Shown here: one piece after another, positions 35,573 through 47,200 of the stretch
Layout: every line of letters starts with the position of its first letter
Numbering within the stretch: position 1 is the first letter of the stretch
Assembly: GCA_002633005.1 (NCBI GenBank)
Contig: NMRA01000496.1
Span: 1 to 59,188, forward strand
From: Phoronis australis
Taxonomy: Eukaryota; Phoronida; Phoronidae
DNA length: 59,188 bases
Direction of reading: 5' to 3'
Program-made: the position numbers and the translations under genes
Notes under the pieces: generated by a model
What the model was told of the DNA's origin: nothing
Seen by the model: only the letters and a program-made list of their open reading frames with translations
The model's database searches: none

Positions 35573-35830
35573 GACGTCGAGGCAGTGGTTTGGCCAAGCG
35601 AACTGCTGCTTTTAAAAAGAGCGCTTTGCCGGCCAGTTTTCGCGTGTACACGCGATAAAGTGATACATTGGCCTGTTCTTGAATATATATAAAGGGGCAT
35701 TTCCTTATCACAAGGAGCCAATTAAAGAGACTACGACCATGACAAATATCATGAAACGTACTGCATCTTGAGTTTATCGACACGCGTTTGACATTGTAAA
35801 TGCTGTGTTTCGGCATGGACACTATTTTCA
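35573..35830. mobile_element. Short inverted-repeat element, copy A
   Basis: About 260 bp that recurs as the reverse complement at 37.93-38.17 kb plus 41.97-42.0 kb. Shared blocks include ggggcatttccttatcacaa and gcgctttgcc. The start gacgtcgaggcagtggtttg also matches the start of the other copy in direct orientation, so the element has inverted ends. It is non-coding; the ORF across it on the minus strand is incidental. Confidence 0.6.
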
Positions 35831-35869
35831 AACTTGCTTAAAAAGTTTGACAAGATCAATGACTTACCT

Positions 35870-37780
35870 TATTCAACATTTTGTTTTTGATGTTGCGTAA
35901 AGAACGGAAAGTCAAAAATATGCGGTGTCCAAGACTTTCATATTCAGTACGGAACGATCACGACCTTTTTATGACAAGCAAACAAGGACTACAAAAAAGT
36001 CAACATCAACATAAGCTGCCTCTACTTGCCTACGGCCACTTGGACCCGACGGTGACTTGGATAAAATATAGAAAACAGACGTATAAATAACGTGCAAAAA
36101 TGCAAAATTATGCGTCATAGAGTCATATCCTCCATACCAAAAATAATGATAAAATGTTGCACCGCAAAAGTTAAATTTATCTTTTAATCAAATTCTCATG
36201 AAATTACCATCTCGCCTAATACAGAGGAGTTCACTTTCCCCTTGTTAATAAATTTACAGAAAAATCACACATTTGCAGTTGACAGATTTTATTTTTGAAA
36301 TTTGGAAATAAAAGAAAATGCTCTGTCATCAACAGAAATTAAAAATATTTACGAACAAAACTGAAAAAGACCAGGTGAGCTGGTTGAAATGTGTTTCAGT
36401 GGTGAAGAATTACATCCAATATTTCAATTTAGTTTGCTTATCGGGTTCCAAGCCTCTAATAAAAGATAATTTGGGAGTTAATAACTAGACATGCATTTGC
36501 AGGTCAACACTGCATTTCATTTCACTGAAATGTTCAAAACCAACATTTGAGCATTCAATGGCTTCTGAGTTAAATCAAGCAACGCAATAGCGATCGTTTC
36601 AATTGTGTTGAGAAATAAATTTTTAGTTCACAATATATTAGTGACTATTAGAACAGAGAATCTGGTTTAAAGATCAAGAATTGGCCCATGTCGCTTCTTA
36701 CTTTACAAGCGTAATTCCCAGACCCGAGTGTTCACTAGTTACATGTACCTACAGCAGGGTGATAATCACTCGTAGTGATTAATTTCATGACCCACTTTCA
36801 TCAAACGAGAGACAATGAAATTTGAAAAGTCAGCCACACAACCATGACAAGAACGTCTCTCATTTAAAACACAGTTGCGTCGTCACCGTTAACTAACAGC
36901 TATTATTGAGCACATTCTCCACGCGTTAGAATGTTGCAGTAGTACAACTGTACAGACTCAAAGTCTCATGCAAGCTGAGGATTTGGCCACCGGTATCAAC
37001 TTGCAATGTGCGGCTTGGAATTTCAAACATATGATTAGTGAGTTTTTATATATACATGTACATTTCTGGCAGATACATGGCAAATATGGTGCAATTCCCA
37101 TGGATCCTACTATCATTTACTTGTTGCCAAACGAAGTTCAAAGGAACACTAACATTAATGTATTGGCTGTAAACACACATGTATCGCGTGAGTATGAAAT
37201 AGTGCTGAATACGTGATCACTGGTCACAAAACAGCGATGTATCCAGTAATTCTGTGACGATTAACTGAACAAATTATATGGTGGAAAGGCGTATTGTTTT
37301 AAGTATTGTGTTGAGATATGTCCAATTACAATATCCTGGACAGTACCGTATTGCTACACTGTTCGGTCCCGTTGTTTGAGGTAAATGCAGGGAATCTTGT
37401 TTTGGAAATATCAGGCAACAGCCTGTTTGAACATGTGTCACATTTTTTCTTTTCATCGCAAACGACATCAAACGACTGAATGACAACCCTAGGCATACTA
37501 ATAGCCGAACCTCAGCCACGACTTGGGTTTCAGCAGACCAGTTTTGGGCTGCAAACTATTGCAAAGTAGACGCGACATTTATCGGAACAAGCACCCAGTG
37601 CTCTATAAATCACCACCTTTAACTCTTGAACATCTTCAATAAGGCGCCAATAGCTATGGCAAGTGCCCACCTTTCCTTTATCTCTCTAAAATTAATTTTC
37701 AAAACTTCAAGACGCGTTTAAAAAGCGCTAAACGGACCAAAGTTTGGAGTCGCAATGTTTTATGTTTGCAGTGGTCGTCA
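35870..37780. repeat. Segmental duplication (about 2 kb), copy 1
   Basis: Diverged direct copy of 42,045-44,220. Anchors along its length: acgatcacga, gcatgcatttg then gtcaacactg, catgtatcgcg, ggcctgtttgaaca, acaaccctagg, and caagcaccca.tg near the end. No gene is recognised in it. Confidence 0.75.
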
Positions 37781-37796
37781 GGGTTAGGGTTAGGGC

Positions 37797-37827
<31 letters not shown>

Positions 37828-37894
37828 CTTAGGGTTAGGGCTTAGGGTTAGGGTTTAGGGTTAAGGTTAGGGTTAGGGTTAGGTTTAGGGTTAG
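37781..37894. repeat. Interstitial telomere-like TTAGGG array
   Basis: About 114 bp made almost wholly of GGGTTA hexamers with interspersed CTTAGGG and TTTAGGG heptamers, roughly 17-18 units. TTAGGG is the telomere repeat of vertebrates and many invertebrates. It lies at the junction between one segmental duplication copy and an inverted-repeat element. Confidence 0.95.
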
Positions 37895-37926
37895 AAATAT
37901 GGTTCTCCTCTCCTCCGTCTTGAAAA

Positions 37927-38170
37927 GACGTGGCAGTGGTCTGGCCAGGCGAAGCGTTGCTTTCAACCCCATTTAAAACGTCTGTACGTCAAATGAATGT
38001 CAAACAACTCAAATAGAAGAATTATAGCTTTATGGTGATTGGCCATGGTCTCTTTAATTGGTTCATTGTGATAAGGAAATGCCCCTTTAAATATTTTCAA
38101 GAACAGGCAAATGTATCAATTTATCCCGTGTACACGTGAAAACTGTAGCCTAAGGCAAAGCGCTATTTTT
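37927..38170. mobile_element. Short inverted-repeat element, copy B (first part)
   Basis: Reverse complement of copy A at 35.6-35.8 kb. It is interrupted at 38,170 by the LINE; the continuation (aagagcaacggtt) follows the LINE at 41,980. In copy A the same junction is uninterrupted. Confidence 0.65.
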
Positions 38171-38234
38171 CAAATTCACATTCAAATTCATGTATTTCAA
38201 CATTTAAGGCCTTGGACCACATGTTACATAAAAT

Positions 38235-39221
38235 TTACAGGATAACGCTGAGAAGCTTTTCCCTGAGAGCAGTGGCGTGAAATACAAATTTCATTAGATT
38301 AATCTGAGCGATGGGCTCCGACATTTTCATTAGTTTTACAAATTTATGTTTATTTGGTTCACGCCAGCACCACTCAGGTACAAATGCAGTTCTCAGAGAG
38401 CAGTACATTTTACAAACACATATAAAATGGTATTCATCTTCAATTAAGGACACACAGAAACAACACACACGTTATTTTTGGTCCACGAGAGTATGTCTAC
38501 CATTCTCTATCATCAAGTTGTGGTTGGAACAACGTAATTTAGCCATAGCTGCTAAAAAGATATATGGTATATCACGCAACAGATAGGATTCCATTTCAAA
38601 ATCAATTTTAAATGAGAAATATGTATTAAGTGTTGAGCTATTCTCCACAGCAAAGCTCCAGTCTTGTAAAAAACAATCTTTAATTCGCTGCTCAAAATTG
38701 ACAAGAAACGATGCTTCGTAGCCAACTCCCTGATTGTACCATACCAAACCAAAACCATACCTTTGCAGCAATTTCCTAACAGATGAAGCCCAATTTTTAC
38801 TACCAGCCTCATCCAATGTGACAAGCTTGTCATAGACAGATTTTGGATTTCGATGTGCTGGCATTTTTAACAATTTAAACCAAAACTTGATCGGTTTAAC
38901 AAACAGCTTTACATCAATTGAATACCTTCCCAGTTCTCCCAGGACAGCATGATTTGGACAGTTACTTCCAACACCCAGCAGTTGCTTACAGAATTTCAAT
39001 TGGACTTGCTCGATACTAGAGTATTCTTTAAATCCCCAAATCTTACTTCCATAGCTAATGATTGGGTTTACCATTTTATCAAAAATCTCGAGTGCAATTT
39101 TCGGTGAAAGTCGTCCACATTTTGACTGAAAACGTTTAATTGAAAAAATTGCTTTCTGTGCCTGGTGAGACAAAGTTTCCGTAGCTTGCGTCCAGACTAA
39201 CTTACTGTAGGTGTAAGGCAA
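38235..39221 (-). pseudogene. LINE ORF2 C-terminal region with zinc-knuckle-like motif
   Basis: The thumb/connector region (SYGSKIWGF, then KFCKQLLGVGSNCPNHAVLG) is followed by an in-frame TAA at 38,472. The same frame then gives RVCCFCVSLIEDEYHFICVC, a CCxC...H...C motif typical of LINE C-termini. The stop needs only one base change to be read through. Confidence 0.85.
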
Positions 39222-40574
39222 ATATCCAGGTACTTATATGATGAGACGACATCAATTTTGTCATTTCCAAAATGCCATTTTTCGTATTTTCTCAAAGGTC
39301 CGCCCTTTCTAAATACCATTATTTTTGTTTTTGCAAGGTTGACTTTCATACCCCAATCCTGACAGTATTCATACAGAGCGTTAATTTGTTGCTGTAGTTT
39401 AAATGCTGTCTCTGCACAACCAACCATATCATCAGCGTAAAGCAACATACAAATTTGAGGCACATTCTCATTTACGTAAATTCCGCTAACTGAAGATTCT
39501 CTTAAGTAATCAACAAACTCGTTCAAATACATACTAAATAAAAAGGACTAAGCATACACCCTTGGCGAGTACCAATATTATTACTGAAAAAGTCAGTTAA
39601 CCCACGCTCAGTTCTTACACACGCTCTTAGCTTTGAATACATACTTTTCATCAATTTTAAAACACTACCATGTATTCCTATTTTTGAAGCCTATTCAACA
39701 AAAATTTATGTGAAATGCTGTCAAAGGACCGAGAAAAATCCACGTATATAGCATAAAATCTGCCCCTGCGCTTACTCAAGTACTTATGAACAATTCCTTG
39801 TAAGGTAAAATTTTGGTCTATTGTACTATACCTCTTTCTAAAACCAGCCTGAGCTTCGTTAAATAAGTCATTATCGTTGGCCAAACTTGTTAGACGAGCT
39901 TTTATGAGTTTCGTAAAAATTTTCCCGAGAACAGGCAGAAGTGAAATACCCCGATAATTATTTACGTCATTGACGTCCCCTTGCTTATGCAATGGACATA
40001 TTATAGCGTCACACCAGGACTGAGGAAATTCCCCTGATCGTAGAGCACTATTAAAAATGTTTGTCAAAACATGTGTTACATAATCTTTGGTGGACTTAAA
40101 GAGTTCATCAATGAGTCCGTCAACACCGGAAGCCTTACCGTTAGGTAGTTCTAGAAGAACGACAAAAATCTCACTTTCGCTAAAATCATGATTCAATTGA
40201 TTCGGGACATCTACCATACAATCCTTACAATACACATCATGACTTGCCAAGTTTCTTTCTATTTGTGCAATCACACGTCCATTATCAGGATTTTCTTGGT
40301 TTAAGAGTGAGTGAAAGTGGCAAAACCATTCATCAGCAGAAATAGAAGTATCTGACGTCATTTTCCTAGAGCATGATTTTACTAGCTGCCAAAACGCTCT
40401 GGGATTGTTAACATTTTCAATTAAGTTTTTCCTCAGTCCATCTTTAAATAACTTTTCTTTTGACTTAAAAGTCACTTTGAATTTTTGTCGCAATTCTTTG
40501 TACTTATTAAAATTAACCTGATTACTATAGTGTCGGAAACCAGTCAATGCACTATTTCTCTCTCTTTTCAGCAC
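39222..40574 (-). pseudogene. LINE reverse transcriptase
   Basis: The order of RT motifs is clear: PNGKASGVDGLIDELFK, FPQSWCDAIICPLHKQGD, NNYRGISLLPVLGKIFTKLI, FNEAQAGFRKRYSTIDQ, FYAIYVDFSRSFDSI, GTRQGCMLSPF and the catalytic MLLYADDMVG. The first catalytic Asp (YVDF) and the YADD pair are both intact. Frameshifts lie near 39,677, 39,545 and 39,220. The catalytic residues survive while the frame is lost, so the copy is fairly young. Confidence 0.9.
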
Positions 40575-40599
40575 CTGTAACTCCTCATCCCATCATGAT

Positions 40600-41700
40600 G
40601 GTTGGATTTTCAAAAATTTAACCGCAGCATTGGAGTGTACAATCATGTCGCAGGCAGCTGATTTATACACTTCATTTAACAACTGAACTGCGTCTTCAAC
40701 CCGACAACTCTCAATAAGATTCGCTATATCACTAGAGAACACTTGGAACCAACTGACAAACTTGTACATGAACTGACTACATCTTTCAGCCTTCCATCTA
40801 ACTCTGTCATATTCACGGACGACATAATTTGTGCTATGAACAGTGTGATCCTGTGACTGAGTGAAGCCGTGAAAAACACAAACAAGAGGAAGATGATCAG
40901 ATACATCCAATAAATCAACTTTAAAATCTGATACAAAATCAAACAATTCAGTGGACAATAGTACATAATCAACTACACTACACCCTTTATTAGATAAACA
41001 CGTAAACTCTCCTTCCTCATCACCTGATAATCTACCGTTACATGCATGGACATTTACATCGCAACACATTCTCACAAGTGATTTTCCAAATGAATTAATA
41101 ACATGATCTTTACTAATCCTTGGAAAATTAAAGGCATCTGAGTCGTACCATTCACCTGAAGGCAAAAATCTGCTGAGTCGTCTTGAATATAATCGGAGAG
41201 TTTGCCAATTCTAGCATTAAGATCGCCAGCAACCAAAAGAGATACATCATCGTGGGCATTCAAAAGGGCATCTTCAATACCACTTCTCAAGATTTCTACA
41301 CCATTCTTTTCAATTTGATTTTCATACACTGTCGCACCCTCAGGTGGCAAATAAACACCACAGAATAATACATCCTTTTCAGTACACAATAGACTCTTAT
41401 CAATTAATAGAAAAACACCAAAATCGAAATCATATTTCACTCGAGTTACATGCCGAGCTAAACATTTTTTACAAACACACATACTCCACCGGAGTTTCTA
41501 CCAAACCTCTTTTTCTTTGAATTAACTTTACTAAAACATTTGTACCCAGGCAAAAAGTTATCAAATTGATTTTCGTTCGTTGCCCAAGTTTCCGCAACTC
41601 CAACTAAATCAAAAGAACATAAATAATCAACGATACTTTTCTTCTCTGTTTTGCTACCTAATCCGTGTACATTCCAGACTGTTGTACGTATTTCACTGGT
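40600..41700 (-). pseudogene. LINE endonuclease domain (exonuclease/endonuclease/phosphatase type)
   Basis: The domain starts at TVWNVHGLGSKTEKK and carries the usual motifs in order: VAETWA (catalytic Glu), GVYLPPEG, LLVAGDLNARIG (Asp and Asn), SVVDYVL and VSDHLPLV (Asp-His). It nicks target DNA for integration. A frameshift near 41,163 splits it between GDLNARIG and SVVDYVL, and another frame change lies near 41,480. It continues into the RT region through an in-frame TGA near 40,592. Confidence 0.85.
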
Positions 41701-41754
41701 CCTTGAAGGCTCTGGGCCATGGCCAAACTGCTAGGCATTTCTGTAGATATCATG

Positions 41755-41969
41755 CTAGATTTCTTTAACCATTTTCTCTGCATCATCGTAAATAAACTGT
41801 TTTCCACGCCAATAGAGCTTGTTGAATTGTATAGTTGCATTCTCCATATTGTTTTCGTTTGAAAGCTCCTTTCGGGCTTTTCTTACTTTCATCGAAAAAT
41901 CTTCAGAGATGTGAATTGATTCATTGGTTATTTCCTTCTTTTTGCTCATCACTTTGCGTTTGTCTTCGA
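41755..41969 (-). pseudogene. LINE ORF1, C-terminal fragment
   Basis: Open minus-strand frame with HISEDFSMKVRKARKELSNE, then FNKLYWRGKQFIYDD and a stop. This resembles the C-terminal part of nucleic-acid-binding ORF1 proteins (EDFS..VR.AR..L.....A....DKL...G..Y.YD). The 5' end is lost at the insertion boundary. Confidence 0.6.
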
Positions 41970-42044
41970 CGCTATTTTTAAGAGCAACGGTTAGAATTTT
42001 CTACTTCGCACCACAAGTTTTAAGATAATAGATAATTTACTTTA

Positions 42045-44220
42045 GGGTGTTGTTTTAAGAGGGAAATGTTAAAAATTTTGAATTCTCAAAGAATTTCATA
42101 TGCAAAGGGACGATCACGATTGCTTTGATGACAAACAAACACGAAGTACAAAAAATTCTGCATCTTGAACATAAGCCGCACTTTGATGTTACGTCACGAC
42201 TAGCAGACGGACACTTGGATCACACGGTTAGTGTATGGACAAAATAAACAAAAATACGTACAGATGTGTACAAATGGAAAATGCATAATAGAATATGGCA
42301 CTCATACCCAAAATTATAAAAACATGTTGAGCCTTAAAACAACTGTCTGTTTGAAAACTATCTACATGTAAGCAAAGCCTTAAAATATCGTTTATCAAAA
42401 GTCACCCAAGTACAATGCATCATGTGAACATCAATCCATCTATTAATAAAAGACAATCTGGAAATCTATAATTAGCATGCATTTGAACGTCAACACTGTA
42501 CTGCGTTTCACAATAATTTTCAAAATCTAATATACAATGTAGCAATAAAGATGTCGTGGGATTGAAATCAAGCCAACGTCATTATGTTCGTTTGAATTGT
42601 ATCTGCTCCCCCCACCCCACCCCCTTGACTGCCCTAAAAATGAAACATTAAGCGCGTGAGGAAAAACTGAGTTCATTACTTAACCGCAGTAATGAACGGC
42701 TTGGTTTGCAGTAAAATTTTAGAATTCCGGTTTATACTGGGTACAGTACGTGCTCGCGAATGGCCGAGACAAAATGTCGCCCCCTTTGTGATATCCTAGA
42801 TCCGCCACTGTATTGAATTCATTCTCGACACGTTACTAATGTACTACTGTACAGACCCAACTTTTCATGCGAGCTGAGATTTTGGCCACTCGTATTGTGT
42901 CGCAATATGCGACTTGGAATTTTCAACATAACCGTACTGAGTTTTTACATGTACACCTCTTGGTTGAAACCTGGCAAATATGAATCAACTCATGAGTGTC
43001 TGAACATAATTTTGTTGCTGCCGAATTAGTTCAAAGAACACTAACGGAGAAGAGCCAGATAAATGTCTAGCGTTTGCAAACATACATGTATCGCGAAAAC
43101 ATGAAATAATCCTGAAAGGGTTTTTGTTGAAATGTACTTTGGTTACTTTTTCAAATATTCGGATGCCCAGGAGAATATTTCAGACCACGTGATAAGACGT
43201 CACAAAACGGTGACGTTTACGATCAAGTTACCAAACTTTGTCTTGGAAAAAACATGTAATTTTTTTTGAGAAAATTGTCCGGATTATGAAATTATATTAT
43301 CCCAGATCATGGGCGACGCAGCAATGAGGAAAGTTAGGGTTATAGCCCCTAGACCCCTTGTGGAGCACCGCCCGTACTCCATGGGCAATGAAAACAGTGG
43401 AGGGTACAACCACCCACAAACCACTATGGTGCGACGCCCGTGCAGATAATAGATCCCATTGCGACACTGCTTGGTATTGTTCTTTGTGCTCACGGTCGAG
43501 TCCCGGCAAGGGATCGTGATTCGGTAATGTTAAGTAACGGCCTGTTTGAACACGCGTCCTGTTTTTTCGCAAAAGACAAAGTGAGTAAATTACAACCCTA
43601 GGTCCACTAATAGGCAAACGACGTCTTTTTCAGCGGAAAAAGTTTTGAGTTGCTACATATACAACTATTGCAACTTATTTTTAAACAAGCAGACATAAAG
43701 TTTTGAGCAATCATTTTATTCCTTTTATTCGCACACACCATGCCAATTTTTTACTCCCCAGATCATAAGTCGACTATGTCACTGATTTATAAAACTTGCT
43801 TGGGAAAAAATATTGTTCCGACTGAAACGTCAGCCAAAAAGAGTTAAGAATTTTGCGGGTGGCTAGAAAACACGTGGATGTTAACGAAATCCACACATTC
43901 GCGCCTTGGTGGTGCGCGTTGGACAAAAATATGGCGTTGCATCATTTCTTGCTATTCCAGTCTTTTGATGTTTTAGTACGCAACCATTTGGTAAAAAAAA
44001 AACTAAATTTGCGCCTATTCTTTACCTTTGAAACATTTTGTAACAAGCACCCACTGGTCTACTATTCGCCACTCTTAACTTTTGACAAAATTCAATAAAC
44101 CGCCAACAGCTCTAGCAAGCCCCACCATTAATTTCCCTCACTGAAATTCATTTTCAACACTGCAAGATGCGTTTAATATGCGGTAACCGGACCAATGTTT
44201 TGAGTCGCAGTGTATTAAGT
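42045..44220. repeat. Segmental duplication (about 2 kb), copy 2
   Basis: Direct partner of 35,870-37,780. It includes a CCCCCCACCCC-rich patch near 42.61 kb and about 0.4 kb near 43.26-43.45 kb without a counterpart. Together the copies flank the TTAGGG tract, the inverted-repeat element and the LINE. Confidence 0.75.
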
Positions 44221-44229
44221 ATGTGGGGT

Positions 44230-47200
44230 CCACGGAGACATCGAATTCTGTAAGAGACTGCGTGGTTTGAAACTGTCATCTACGATGTCTATAGTCGGTC
44301 ACACACTTATTGTAGTTAAGAGTAAATTTGTTCTCCAAAAGAACCCCTCCTTTTATCAATACTTAAAAGCAAAGTCCCGGATTCGGTTGATGCCTCCGAA
44401 GGAGAATTAACCCCTCCCACATGCATGTTGGTTTCACGTGTCGTTTCTAGGCTAACATACATGTATATTCTGCAAAATTGTATGGCACGTACAGTGTATC
44501 CGGTCCCAAGGAGCAAACTCGAATTACACGGTAATGGGAAACCGCTCATGTATACATATACTACTTAAAATCACGTCAAGACAGCACCCCAAACCTCGCA
44601 GCAACTCGTTCCAAGAATAACATATTCTTCGACAGGGTTGTATTTGGATGGTCCTAATGCCTAATATCTCTGATCACAGCATATTACTAAATTAGGAGAC
44701 AATCTACAAACGCGGTTGACTGGAAAGAATTTAAAAATATACCATACTGCATGACGACATGCTGTGAATGTTCTAATAGTGTTTCAAAGTATTTTCTGCA
44801 AAGTTAGCAAAATAAAAGATGAATCATTTGTTTCTGTCATAGATCAGAAACATTAGTCCAAGGATGTCTTGTTCAATAATATAGTGCATGGAGTCGTATA
44901 AAATGTATGTAAAAAATTCTCCGATGAAGCCTTCCGCCAAATAGCATCAGAACTGGATCAGCAACAACACTTTAAAAACATGCATCAAGCAAAAAGAGAA
45001 GTCTATGATTTTTTTTAGGTTTTCACGAAATCGTTTTTTTTTTTAATTCTTAGGGATAAACTTAATTATAGCATGATTTTGTGATTCAGTGAGTCCTCTG
45101 TTTAAGCTATTCCGCAGTGCTACCTAACAAAAGCATCATGTGACTTTGGAACAACACTTGTCGATGGGAGTGGCTTCGCCCCTAACACACACTCTTGGCT
45201 ACAGCCACGATTCTAGCTCGCAGTGTTTAGTACATGAACGCCCAGCCCACACCAGAAGTTTGTTGAGACGGACAACTATACAGGCCCAAAAATTATTGGG
45301 TTGGGCACAAATCATTTTTACTTCGCCAAACAACCCCCACCCTTCGCCACCACCTCCGCCACTCCCCCCTCCCACGTCCGCTCTAGGTGGGGGACACAGT
45401 GGAGGATTCAGGGGTGGCCAGATTCCATTTGGGTGCAACTTTCTTACGGGTAGAACCCTGGTTAATACTCTGCCCTGCCCCTCCCCCCTTAAAACCCTAG
45501 ACAATACCGAGTCAAGAGTTGAGTAACCGTGAACCAACACGGAAAGTAAGAATGGGCCTGGGGCCAGTACACTGACCGGTAGCAAGGAGCTGACTCTAGT
45601 AGCTGTAGCTGAGATCTAACAGTGTGAAAATTGGAAATTGCAGGAGATTTAAAGCTAGTTTCTGGTCAGCTCAGCTGTGATTTAATTGAAACCGACAGCT
45701 CGTACCGACCGTCTGCCTTCGCTCTAAGGTCAAGATTTGTTTTTTGTGATCCAGTTTTGGGAAAACGTTATTTCCGTGGATTCTGCGTGGGCTAACTGCA
45801 TGGTTATATCTTATTTTTAGCGTGGGCACGTCAGTCATGACGTGAACGCAAATAAGGACAAGTAAATAAATCAGTTTCGAAGAGCAAAAATTCATTGCTC
45901 AACACTACTGGAAGCTAAACACACCTAGAAATTGCAAACACAACCTTTCCAAGCAATATGTTTAATTTTATTTATATAGGGATTTTTAAAACGTTTTTGC
46001 TATCTACTGTTTTTGAGTCCGAAATTCATCAATGTCTTTGAGAGTTATTTTAGATATGCAAAAATCTTCTATATGTTTACTTTACTATTTGGGGATCAGA
46101 TTATAGAGTTTTTCCAACTTCATGGTGCAATTAAATTCACTGAAACATAGTCATATCTTACAAGATTAGCTTCTAATTGTCAAAAATCATTTATGAATCT
46201 ATCGATTTTTGTAGCTACATAAACAAGTAAATCAGAAACCAACGAATTTGTTTGACGGGTAACCAGGGGAATGTGGGAGATGGGGCATTAAGGTGTGTTT
46301 GTGCTCGTTTCAGAGGTACCTTTAACAGTTCACGAGGTAAACTTGAAATCCACTGACAAAAAAACGACGAAATCTTTGTTTATGATTGCGAGAGTTTTCT
46401 GAGTACCCCCTTTCGACATGTACAAACTCATCACAAAAAGTAGCCTAGACAGCAGTTTTTTGTACATGTGGGAATTCCTTACAAACAACTCATAGTAACC
46501 ATCTCCAAATCTTAAGATACTACGGGAAACAGTAAAATTATTTTATAACTAACCATCGGAATTAGTCCTTTTGTGTAATTCACAAATAGTTGTCTTCATG
46601 TTCTTCAAAAATCCACACTTTCGATGGCGGCAATCTTACTGTATTTTTCACATTTTTGGTTGTTTGGGTGGAGTGGCTGTGCTGTGCACGAATGTTTTGT
46701 CTTTTTTGATAATTTGGAATCTTCATTGTGAATACTTGGCAGCGTCGGATTTAGTTGAACAGAGGGACAAAGGGACATTTCTCCCGAACTGCTCCAACGA
46801 GAGAGGGTACCGTCTGAAATGGGACACCTTGAGATGAAAGATTAAACATTATTAAGCTTGGAAAAAAGTGTGACAGTGCATTCCGCTGTCGTGTGGCCCG
46901 AAAACGATGTAGGGAGTGACCTCTTTGAACACGAAAGCCGGTTGCACGATTTCACAAAAAACCAGCAAAATAGAGGTAATCGATTCCAACAGTGGGCCCT
47001 CTCCGTGAGCGGCCCCTTAAAAATTTATCAAATAAACAGAAAAACGGGGGCCACTTGAGTGACATCAATGGGGTCCTTCAAGGGCGGAGCCCCTCAGTAT
47101 GAAAATATCTATTTTTTTCAAAAACCAGTAAATGCGCAGAAATCGATGTTATCTGCCAGTTCAACAATTTTTCTCAAGTTTTTAAAAGTTGTCTCCGTTT

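Larger units (their letters stand above)
38171..41969 (-). mobile_element. 5'-truncated non-LTR retrotransposon (APE-type LINE)
   Basis: A 3.8-kb minus-strand element bounded by CGCTATTTTT at 38,161-38,170 and 41,970-41,979, a 10-bp target duplication. Comparison with the uninterrupted inverted-repeat copy at 35.6 kb supports the exact ends. It contains the tail of ORF1, an AP-type endonuclease, a reverse transcriptase and a Cys/His C-terminal motif. The 3' end is a short run of TGAATTTGAATG-like units rather than poly(A), as in several CR1/L2-related clades; the clade is not determined. Frameshifts and stops make it inactive. Confidence 0.9.

Noticed and set aside
35505-35831. A 108-codon minus-strand ORF.
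   Set aside because: It lies across a repeated non-coding inverted-repeat element and is not preserved in the second copy.
38235-41952. The RT and endonuclease ORFs as host genes.
   Set aside because: Motif order, target duplication, 5' truncation and frame breaks show a dead LINE copy.
43420-43520. A ggtcgagtccc string resembling a tRNA B box, hinting at a tRNA or tRNA-derived SINE.
   Set aside because: No A box at the right distance and no cloverleaf could be drawn.
45140-45585. Two 128-codon ORFs on opposite strands, Pro-rich or Gly-rich.
   Set aside because: They arise from a C-rich/G-rich low-complexity patch and lack domains or splice sites.
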